Source: Methanobacteriota archaeon
Lineage (GTDB): Archaea > Halobacteriota > Methanocellia > Methanocellales > Methanocellaceae
DNA: 10,028 nt
Direction: 5' to 3'
Assembly: GCA_023436075.1 (NCBI GenBank)
Contig: JAEZKS010000271.1
Span: forward strand, 1-10,028
Of the stretch, positions 1 through 5,686 are shown one piece after another. The translations under genes were made by a program, and so were the position numbers. Within the stretch, counting starts at the first letter, position 1. Every line of letters begins with the position of its first letter. The notes below the pieces were generated by a model. It searched no databases. It saw nothing but the letters and a program-made list of their open reading frames with translations, and was not told the origin of the DNA.

Positions 1-149
1 TGCGCCAAGGAGCCAAGCACGCCAAGAACGATTAATAAATAGAGTGCTACGTGACCTTTTTCTAAAATAAGCTTGGCGTGCTTGGCTCCTTGGCGCACTT
101 GGCGAGCTGAAATCGTCTTGGCGAGCTTACGTAAACTTGGCGCCCTTGG
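1..149. repeat. Palindromic GCCAAGG repeat element, copy A (left edge cut by window)
   Basis: Positions 1-26 and 72-97 are perfect 26-bp inverted repeats. Each arm is built from iterated CGCCAAGG / GCCAAG units, and the two enclose a 45-nt AT-rich centre (27-71). Further degenerate CTTGGCG units follow at 98-105, 117-123 and 135-149, and TACGTAA occurs at 128-134 and again at 157-163. The left arm may continue beyond the window. The organisation matches a second copy at 8143-8269. I see no ORF or transposase inside. As DNA or RNA it would fold into a long hairpin. It is probably a dispersed intergenic palindromic element; its function and mobility are not visible in the sequence. Confidence 0.8.
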
Positions 150-191
150 AGGGAGTTACGTAAATAGCTAAAATATAGCAAAACATCGATT

Positions 192-1121
192 CTATCGATT
201 CAATGCCAGCACGTACTGATCGAACCTGGCCACTTCCCGGAAGCCCATCTTTTTATAGAGCCCGATGGCAGGCGTGTTGTCGGCGGTCACCGCGAGCACG
301 ACCTGCCTGTTTCCTATCGCAGCAGTCTTGCCGACGAGATACTCCAGCATCCTCGTGCCAGCGCCATTGCGTCGGTGGGCCTTGCTGACGGCGATGTCCA
401 GGACGAGCACGCTCCCGTCCGCGACGAGCGCGCACAGGATGAGGCCGACGATGACGCCGTCCGACTGGCAGACGGCTGACAGCCCGGGCATGAAGGTGCC
501 ATGCCGGTCCTGTACGATGCTGAGCAACAGCCTTCTCGCGCCATCGAGCGACCCGAACAGCGGGTACAGGGTCCGGTCCGCAAGCTCGGACTCTTCGTAT
601 ATGATGCGGCATACGTCCTCGAAGTACCATGAGCTCCAGGGAAATACCTGGATGCCCGGGGCGGGCGCATAACAGAAAAGGTGGCGATCGTCCACGTCCC
701 TGGCCATGCTGATACGGTGAACCGAGGAAAAGCCCAGTTCGGCCGCCGCAGCGATAAACCGTTCCTGGTTCGGCCATGTGAACCCGGCACGAACGGCGTT
801 GACTCCCGCCTGCGCCAGCCGCTCGACGACCTTCTCGAGAAATGCACGTTCGGTTCCCGCGTAGGACAGCCGCAGGAAACCGTAGATTAGCTCGGCCTCG
901 CCGTCTATACATCGATACCAAATTACGCCTATCGCTGTACCGGCAGACCGTAGCGCGAACATATCCAGCTCGCCGTTCCTGGCACGGTTCATCAAGCTGC
1001 TGACGTACAAACGGTCCATTTCGTTCTGGGGCATTTCAACGATCATCGCCCCAAAGGTCGTTTCCGTCTCCGGTACAACGCCTGCATCGAGCTCGATCTC
1101 CTCGCTGCGGACGGCGCTCAT
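192..1121 (-). CDS. GNAT-family N-acetyltransferase with two GNAT-like halves
   Basis: A 309-residue protein. The C-terminal half (about 155-309) carries a GNAT fold signature: a beta strand ending VLDIAVSKAHRR, the acetyl-CoA pyrophosphate-binding loop RRNGAG (250-255) and the typical terminal DNTPAIGLYKKMGF segment (281-294). The family transfers an acetyl group from acetyl-CoA to an amine, and the substrate cannot be told here. The N-terminal half (about 20-142) resembles a second, degenerate GNAT unit, with a helix followed by a NQERFIAAAAELGF segment (118-131), but it lacks the RxxGxG loop, so it is probably structural or substrate-binding. The ATG at 1121 has no Shine-Dalgarno sequence, but a TATA box lies at the right distance for a leaderless transcript. 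The gene stands alone, divergent from the glycosyltransferases. The domain call is firm; the role is unknown. Confidence 0.85.
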   Translation of the reverse strand: MSAVRSEEIELDAGVVPETETTFGAMIVEMPQNEMDRLYVSSLMNRARNGELDMFALRSAGTAIGVIWYRCIDGEAELIYGFLRLSYAGTERAFLEKVVERLAQAGVNAVRAGFTWPNQERFIAAAAELGFSSVHRISMARDVDDRHLFCYAPAPGIQVFPWSSWYFEDVCRIIYEESELADRTLYPLFGSLDGARRLLLSIVQDRHGTFMPGLSAVCQSDGVIVGLILCALVADGSVLVLDIAVSKAHRRNGAGTRMLEYLVGKTAAIGNRQVVLAVTADNTPAIGLYKKMGFREVARFDQYVLALNR

Positions 1122-1143
1122 GCTATCATATATTCACATACGA

Positions 1144-1151
1144 CATATAAA
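1144..1151 (-). promoter_or_regulatory. TATA box of the GNAT gene (leaderless)
   Basis: Read on the minus strand this is TTTATATG. Its centre lies about 26 nt upstream of the A of the ATG at 1121, so transcription would begin at or one base before the start codon. No Shine-Dalgarno sequence is present, which fits a leaderless mRNA. Confidence 0.55.
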
Positions 1152-1293
1152 ATTTGATGCCTGCCGCACCAGCCATCGTTTTTACTCGTAAGTGCAGGCC
1201 GGATGCATGCAACCGTCACGGGGTTGTCCACGACATATGCCGATTCCTGAAGGTGCATGGCCGGGAGCTATGTTACCTGCGTGTCGAAGAGAA

Positions 1294-1303
1294 CCTATAT
1301 ATG
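1294..1303 (+). promoter_or_regulatory. TATA box of the first glycosyltransferase gene (near-leaderless)
   Basis: The sequence CCTATATATG is centred about 29 nt upstream of the ATG at 1328. With the usual archaeal spacing, transcription would start around 1324-1325 and leave a leader of only a few bases. There is no Shine-Dalgarno motif before the ATG. The rest of the 206-nt divergent spacer (1122-1327) shows no gene or other recognisable element. Confidence 0.5.
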
Positions 1304-1327
1304 GCTGCCACATATCTACAGTAGTTT

Positions 1328-2509
1328 ATGCGGATATGCCTGGTAAATGCGCTGTTTTACCCCTTTTGCGGCGGCATCGAGAAGCATATGCTCGGGCTCT
1401 CTCGGGAGCTGGTGAAGCAGGGGCAGGACGTGACAGTCATCACCGCTAAGCTGACGGGCTCGCCAGAGTATGAAGTGATCAACGGGGTGAAGGTCCACAG
1501 GATACCCTGTATCGAGGTCAAGGTGCCCGGGCTGTATCCGCCGCCGTGGGTGATATCGCCACTGTTCGCACTGCGGCTCAAAAAGCTCGACCGGCAGTAT
1601 AATTTCGATTTGATACACCTGCACAACCGGTTTTTCATGGATTACGATACCGCGGCCATATATGCGAAACTCGCTAAAAAGCCCTTTCTCATCACTATCC
1701 ACAACCCCAGGCCTGTCGGCATATCTCTCCCCATCACGATCGTCGGCGTCGCGTATGACATGCTCATCGGAAGATGGCCGTTTGTGCTGGCAGACACCAT
1801 CGTGTCGGTGTCGGACTGGTCCTGCCGGGACATTTCAAGGTATGGCGTACGTATGGATAAGATGGTCACCATCCCCAACGCGATCGATGTCTCGGCTTTC
1901 GGGCCCACGGAGAGCACATCGCTAAGGGAGCAGTTCGGCATCGGCAATAGCCCCATGCTGCTGTTCGTGGGGCGCATGATCGCCCAGAAAGGCATCGAGT
2001 ATCTGCTGGACGCCATGCCCGAAGTGCTTAAAGTGCACCCTGACGCCAAGCTACTCCTGATAGGCAAGGGCAACAGCCTGAAAAGCCTGAAAAGAAGGGC
2101 GGCATCCCTTGGCATTGAAGAGAATGCCATATTCGCCGGGTACCTGTCGGAAGAAAAGCTCAAGGAAGCCTACGGCACATGCGACGTGTTCGTGCTGCCC
2201 TCGATCGTGGAGCCTTTCGGCATGGTGATACTGGAAGCCATGGCGTGCCATAAGCCAGTCGTGTGCACGGACTCGGGCGGGGTGAACGAGATCGTAGAGG
2301 ACAATGGCAGCGGGTTCCTCGTGCCAGTGAAGGACCACATGGCGCTCGCCGAGAAGATCAACCTCGTCCTCTCTGACAACGCGTTGAGACGCAGGCTGGG
2401 AGAGCGAGGCCGGATGATAGCCGAGGAAAGGTACGACTGGAAGCAGGTAGCGGCCAGGGTTCAAAAGGTATATGCGGAGACTATTTCGAGGAAAGCGCAT
2501 CAGCCATGA
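1328..2509 (+). CDS. GT4-family glycosyltransferase (first of a tandem pair)
   Basis: A 393-residue GT-B fold glycosyltransferase. The N-terminal Rossmann half begins MRICLVNALFYPFCGGIEKH, the Gly-rich acceptor-side loop typical of GT4 enzymes. The C-terminal half has LLFVGRMIAQKG (211-222), the strand KLLLIGKG (241-248), and the retaining-GT EX7E motif at E295 and E303 in EPFGMVILE, which contacts the nucleotide-sugar donor. There is no signal peptide or membrane segment, so it is cytosolic or peripheral to the membrane. The family moves a sugar from a nucleotide-sugar (or occasionally phospho-sugar) donor to a lipid, glycan or small acceptor; donor and acceptor cannot be read here. The next gene is a paralogue aligned without gaps. 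The start at 1328 is supported by the family N-terminus and the upstream TATA box. Confidence 0.9.
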   Translation: MRICLVNALFYPFCGGIEKHMLGLSRELVKQGQDVTVITAKLTGSPEYEVINGVKVHRIPCIEVKVPGLYPPPWVISPLFALRLKKLDRQYNFDLIHLHNRFFMDYDTAAIYAKLAKKPFLITIHNPRPVGISLPITIVGVAYDMLIGRWPFVLADTIVSVSDWSCRDISRYGVRMDKMVTIPNAIDVSAFGPTESTSLREQFGIGNSPMLLFVGRMIAQKGIEYLLDAMPEVLKVHPDAKLLLIGKGNSLKSLKRRAASLGIEENAIFAGYLSEEKLKEAYGTCDVFVLPSIVEPFGMVILEAMACHKPVVCTDSGGVNEIVEDNGSGFLVPVKDHMALAEKINLVLSDNALRRRLGERGRMIAEERYDWKQVAARVQKVYAETISRKAHQP

Positions 2510-2727
2510 GGACACATATGATCACATCAGGATCGAGCCAGGTATCGAAGGATAAACCTGGTGAATTGATACTCCCTGCAGATTCAATCTGGCCGGGTTA
2601 CCGGACGATGGCATTACAGGGCACGTCAGCGTCGGCGGACCCATTGCTACCTCATGATTCATGCCAGTCACAAGCACAGTCCGGGTGCAACTCTACAAGC
2701 CGAGAGCCATCGCACCAGGAGCGACCC
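2510..2727 (+). other. Spacer between the paired glycosyltransferase genes, open in frame but probably untranslated
   Basis: This 218-nt spacer contains no stop codon in the frame of the downstream glycosyltransferase, so an ORF can be extended back to an ATG at 2506 that overlaps the previous stop. The 74 extra residues are Ser/Gln-rich and match nothing in the paralogue. The spacer holds a weak hairpin (CCAGGT at 2538-2543 with ACCTGG at 2556-2561). I see no convincing TATA box, so the second gene is probably read from the first gene's promoter. Confidence 0.5.
2717..2721 (+). promoter_or_regulatory. Shine-Dalgarno site that fixes the start of the second glycosyltransferase
   Basis: AGGAG lies 6 nt before the ATG at 2728. 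That ATG opens the conserved MRICLVNALF sequence shared with the upstream paralogue, so it is preferred over the in-frame ATG at 2506. Confidence 0.75.
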
Positions 2728-3903
2728 ATGCGTATCTGCCTTGTGAATGCCCTGTTCCTACCCTTCTCGGGCGGCGTTGAGAAGCACATATACGAACTGT
2801 CCAGTGAACTTGTCAGGCAAGGCGTGGAAGTCACGGTGATGACGGCCAGGCTCCGCGGAACGCCGGCATACGAGGAGATCAACGGCGTCAAGGTGCATCG
2901 CATCCCCTGCCTGGAGATGAGGATGCCGGGATTGTACCCGCCGCCGCTGATCATGGCACCCAGCTTCATTCGGCATCTGAAGAGGCTGGACGACCGGTAC
3001 CATTTCGACATCGTTCACCTGCAGAACCGGTTCTTCCCGGACTTCGATACGGCGGCGCTGTACTGTCGCTGGAAGAAGAAGCCTTTCATGATGACGATCC
3101 ACAACGCGCGGCCGGTAGGCATATCATTGCCCGTGACGGCGGGCGGGCTGGCCTACGACTGGCTGATCGGACGCTGGCCATTCGCGCTTGCGGATCGGAT
3201 CATCGCCGTCTCCGAGTGGGTGAGAGACGACATCGCGAAGTATCGTATCGACCCTGGCAAGATCGTGCCGGTACACAACGGCATCAACGTCGATTCGTTC
3301 CGGCCCTCCGAGGCGAAGAACGTCCGATCACAATACGGAATCGGCGACGACCCAATGCTGCTGTTCGTGGGACGCATGATCACTCAGAAAGGCCTGCCGT
3401 ATCTGATCGACGCCATGCCGCTCATTCTAAAGGAGCACCCCCGGACAAAACTGTTGCTCGTCGGCCGCGGGAGCGCGCTGAATGGACTCAAGGCGAAGGT
3501 CGCGGCAATGCATCTCGACGACAGCGTCATCTTTCCGGGATACATGAGCGAGGATATGCTGAAAGAGGCGTACGGTACGTGCGATCTGTTCGTGCTGCCC
3601 TCGGTATGGGAAGTGCTGCCCATCGCGGTACTCGAAGCCATGTCCTCGGGAAAGCCAATAGTCTGCACCGATGCCGGCGGTGACCGCGAAATGGTGCGCG
3701 ATGGTGTCAACGGGTACGTGGTGCCGATGCGGGACTCCCGGACGCTGGCGCAGAAGGTGAATCTAGTGCTCGCCGATGCCGAGATGCGGGAGCGCATGGG
3801 CGCGGCAGGCCGCAGGATTGCCGGGGAAGAGTTCGACTGGAAGCTCATCGCAGCCCAGACGAAGAAGGTCTACGAAGAGCTTCTTAATGACCGGAACCCC
3901 TAA
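2728..3903 (+). CDS. GT4-family glycosyltransferase (second of a tandem pair)
   Basis: A 391-residue GT-B glycosyltransferase, paralogous to the upstream gene. The two align without a single gap over 390 residues with about 223 identities by hand count. Shared blocks include MRICLVNALF (1-10), INGVKVHRIP (51-60), GRMI.QKG (215-222) and AYGTCD.FVLPS (281-292). The EX7E donor-site glutamates are kept at E295 and E303, but the residues between them read VLPIAVL instead of the more usual PFGMVIL. The loop at residues 291-301 is one of the most divergent stretches of the pair, which suggests a changed donor or acceptor. It is a cytosolic enzyme with unknown substrate. A start at 2506 would add 74 unrelated residues; the start at 2728 has a Shine-Dalgarno site and matches the paralogue. 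tatC follows 39 nt later on the same strand. Confidence 0.9.
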   Translation: MRICLVNALFLPFSGGVEKHIYELSSELVRQGVEVTVMTARLRGTPAYEEINGVKVHRIPCLEMRMPGLYPPPLIMAPSFIRHLKRLDDRYHFDIVHLQNRFFPDFDTAALYCRWKKKPFMMTIHNARPVGISLPVTAGGLAYDWLIGRWPFALADRIIAVSEWVRDDIAKYRIDPGKIVPVHNGINVDSFRPSEAKNVRSQYGIGDDPMLLFVGRMITQKGLPYLIDAMPLILKEHPRTKLLLVGRGSALNGLKAKVAAMHLDDSVIFPGYMSEDMLKEAYGTCDLFVLPSVWEVLPIAVLEAMSSGKPIVCTDAGGDREMVRDGVNGYVVPMRDSRTLAQKVNLVLADAEMRERMGAAGRRIAGEEFDWKLIAAQTKKVYEELLNDRNP

Positions 3904-3927
3904 GTATTTAACTGCGGAGCCGAAAAC

Positions 3928-3933
3928 AGGAGG
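3928..3933 (+). promoter_or_regulatory. Shine-Dalgarno site of tatC (GTG start)
   Basis: AGGAGG sits 9 nt before the GTG at 3943 and supports this non-ATG start. A TATA-like TATTTAAC at 3905-3912 lies just after the previous stop, but a promoter there would start transcription downstream of the Shine-Dalgarno site. Read-through from the glycosyltransferase genes is therefore more likely. Confidence 0.7.
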
Positions 3934-3942
3934 ACGGTAACT

Positions 3943-4716
3943 GTGCCAACGCTGCAAGACTTCGCTGCGCTCATCGCCCGCTTCAAGAAGAGCATAATAT
4001 ACCTGGCACTGTACGTGCTCATCGTCTCAGTGGTCGTGTTCCCGTTCACTGGCATCGCCATCAAGCAGATGAACAGCGATCTGCTCCCCAAGGAAATATA
4101 TCCGGGGGAAAAATATCAGATCATCCAGACGTCACCTCTTGAGTTGATGATGCTGGAGCTGAAGATGTCCTTCGCCATCGGTTTCATCGCAGCTCTGCCT
4201 ATCATTTTCTTCTACGCCTACAGGTTCCTCGCTAACCGGACCATAGCCGGTCGAATCAGGATCAGGGGGAGAAGCATTCTCATCGTGACGGCGATCGCCC
4301 TGTTCCTTTTCGTGGTGGGATGCGCATACTCTTACCTGCTCATGCTGCCGCTGGTGTTCTCGTACCTCATGAGCAGCGCGACGGATTCCGGCATTGTCAA
4401 TAACTGGCGTGTATCCGACTACATCAACTTCGCCATGATGACCACGCTGGTCTTCGGCCTTGTATTCGAGCTGCCGCTGGCCATGACCGCGCTGGCCCGC
4501 GCCCGCATCGTGCCCGTCGAGGTCTTTAAAAAATACCGCCGGCACATGTGGGTGATCATCCTGATCGTCGCCGCGCTTGTGACCAGCCCGGACATTTTGA
4601 CACAGGTGATGGTCGGCGTGCCGCTGATCATCTTCTACGAGCTGAGCCTGATCCTTCTCCGGTTCACTGCACCCAGTGATGTCCAGGAGACGAAGGCGAC
4701 ACAGACTTCTGGCTAA
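3943..4716 (+). CDS. tatC: Sec-independent (twin-arginine) protein translocase subunit TatC, divergent
   Basis: A 257-residue protein with six hydrophobic segments, at about 17-37, 73-94, 110-140, 160-183, 201-213 and 220-240, the TatC topology. TatC is the membrane receptor that binds twin-arginine signal peptides and works with TatA to export folded proteins. Family features visible are SPLELMMLELKMS (64-76) before segment 2, FGLVFELP with the buried Glu176 in segment 4, YRRHMW (198-203) and TSPD (214-217) between segments 5 and 6, and YEL (232-234). The N-terminus is unusual: the typical HLxELR motif is replaced by DFAALIARFKKS, and the PGL..ER motif after segment 2 is absent. It starts at GTG with a strong ribosome binding site. 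No tatA is visible in the window. Its stop codon overlaps that of the convergent DUF72 gene by 4 nt. Confidence 0.88.
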   Translation: MPTLQDFAALIARFKKSIIYLALYVLIVSVVVFPFTGIAIKQMNSDLLPKEIYPGEKYQIIQTSPLELMMLELKMSFAIGFIAALPIIFFYAYRFLANRTIAGRIRIRGRSILIVTAIALFLFVVGCAYSYLLMLPLVFSYLMSSATDSGIVNNWRVSDYINFAMMTTLVFGLVFELPLAMTALARARIVPVEVFKKYRRHMWVIILIVAALVTSPDILTQVMVGVPLIIFYELSLILLRFTAPSDVQETKATQTSG

Positions 4717-5570
4717 TGCTGCTCGAAAAAGCGTGAGAGGCCCGATTGTCTCGGGGCAGGGGGCATGGCAGGCTCCGGCGACAGCCCCAGCATGGACTCG
4801 AACAGCTTCGCGTTCCGGACGGCATTCGCCCTAGGGTGGTTGTTGAAGTATACACGGACTTTCCCTCCGGCCGATGCGACGTTCGCCCGCCAGTGCTCCA
4901 GCTCTTCCCGGGTGTACAGATAATCGTAACGGTTTATCCGACCGTCGAGGCTCTTATCCTTCGCAAGCCATACGTCTGCGTTCCGCCCGTGCAGGCGAAT
5001 GTAAACGTGGCGGCCTGTGTGCACGAAGACAGGGGGCATCGATGGGCCGTCGACAGCACAGCAGGCCACGTCGTGTTTCTTCAACACTGCCACAGCATCG
5101 GGGTCATAGCCGTCCCTGTCCAGCCATGACCGGTGTCGAAGCTCGACGACGTAGTCGTAAGCTTTCGTGTCCATTGCGCTCAGGAACGTATCGAGCCGGT
5201 CGATGTGATCAGGAGCATGCAGCGCAGGCGAAGTTTGGAAGAGCACTGCTCCGAGCACGCCCGCCGCCTTCAACGGCGCCAGCACCTTCGTCTCGAAGCC
5301 CTGCGCCGTCTGCACGTCGGCCAGCAACGAGTCGTGCGTCACCTGTTTCGGCATCTTAAGGGAGAACTCGAAGCCGGGCAGCTGCGAGGCCTTGCGTATC
5401 CATCCTCGCACTACATAGGGCGTCGGGAACGAGTAGTAGGTACTGTTGATCTCTGTCGTATGGAAGAACTTCGCGTAGTAGCTCAACCATTCGCTTTTCG
5501 GGAGGCCTGGAGGGTAGAACGACCCTGCCCAATCGTCATAAGACCAGCCAGAGGTGCCGACAAGTATCAC
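4713..5570 (-). CDS. DUF72 (YecE-family) TIM-barrel protein with C-terminal PCNA-binding motif
   Basis: A 285-residue protein from the preferred start. Family hallmarks are the N-terminal VGTSGWSYDDW (4-14), TEINSTYYSFPTP (39-51), FSLKMPK (69-75), VVELRHRSW (141-149), IRLHGR (191-196) and YFNNHPRANAVRNA (241-254). DUF72 proteins are predicted alpha/beta barrels of unknown activity. The tail after residue 262 is a Pro/Ala-rich linker ending QSGLSRFF (275-282), an exact match to the PIP box QxxLxxFF that docks proteins on the PCNA sliding clamp. This points to a role in DNA replication or repair (inference). I chose the GTG at 5570: it opens directly on the family N-terminus and has a TATA box spaced for a leaderless transcript. 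A GTG at 5642 is in frame but would add 24 unrelated residues across that TATA box and has no Shine-Dalgarno site. Confidence 0.85.
   Translation of the reverse strand: MILVGTSGWSYDDWAGSFYPPGLPKSEWLSYYAKFFHTTEINSTYYSFPTPYVVRGWIRKASQLPGFEFSLKMPKQVTHDSLLADVQTAQGFETKVLAPLKAAGVLGAVLFQTSPALHAPDHIDRLDTFLSAMDTKAYDYVVELRHRSWLDRDGYDPDAVAVLKKHDVACCAVDGPSMPPVFVHTGRHVYIRLHGRNADVWLAKDKSLDGRINRYDYLYTREELEHWRANVASAGGKVRVYFNNHPRANAVRNAKLFESMLGLSPEPAMPPAPRQSGLSRFFEQH
4725..4748 (-). other. PIP box (PCNA-interacting peptide) encoded at the end of the DUF72 gene
   Basis: The codons read Gln-Ser-Gly-Leu-Ser-Arg-Phe-Phe, residues 275-282 of 285. Every anchor of the consensus Q-x-x-(L/I/M)-x-x-(F/Y)-(F/Y) is present. 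It lies three residues from the C-terminus after a flexible Pro-rich linker, the usual place for archaeal PIP boxes. This is a motif match only; binding is inferred. Confidence 0.65.
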
Positions 5571-5592
5571 GTTTGAAGTTTTATCAATACTG

Positions 5593-5602
5593 CTTTTAAA
5601 CC
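5593..5602 (-). promoter_or_regulatory. TATA box of the DUF72 gene (leaderless)
   Basis: On the minus strand this reads GGTTTAAAAG. Its centre is about 26-27 nt upstream of the GTG at 5570, so the transcript would start at the start codon. The box lies inside the longer alternative reading frame, which argues against the start at 5642. The 116-nt spacer from the end of the ATPase gene shows no other element. Confidence 0.5.
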
Positions 5603-5686
5603 TATTGTATATGTCGTGAATGTATCGAGCGCTCTTGCGCACGCGGCGAGCGGCCGAAGGGGAATCAGCGAATGTCGGAGATGAGC

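Noticed and set aside
1..149. A CRISPR array, because of the repeated CTTGGCG units
   Set aside because: The units are short, irregularly spaced and arranged as inverted repeats, with no constant-length spacers and no cas genes.
253..921. Long open frames overlapping the GNAT gene on both strands
   Set aside because: They are Arg/Pro-rich frame shadows of GC-rich coding DNA without family motifs or start signals.
5571..5642. The longer version of the DUF72 protein starting at GTG 5642
   Set aside because: The extra 24 residues are not part of the family, contain the probable TATA box, and have no Shine-Dalgarno site upstream.
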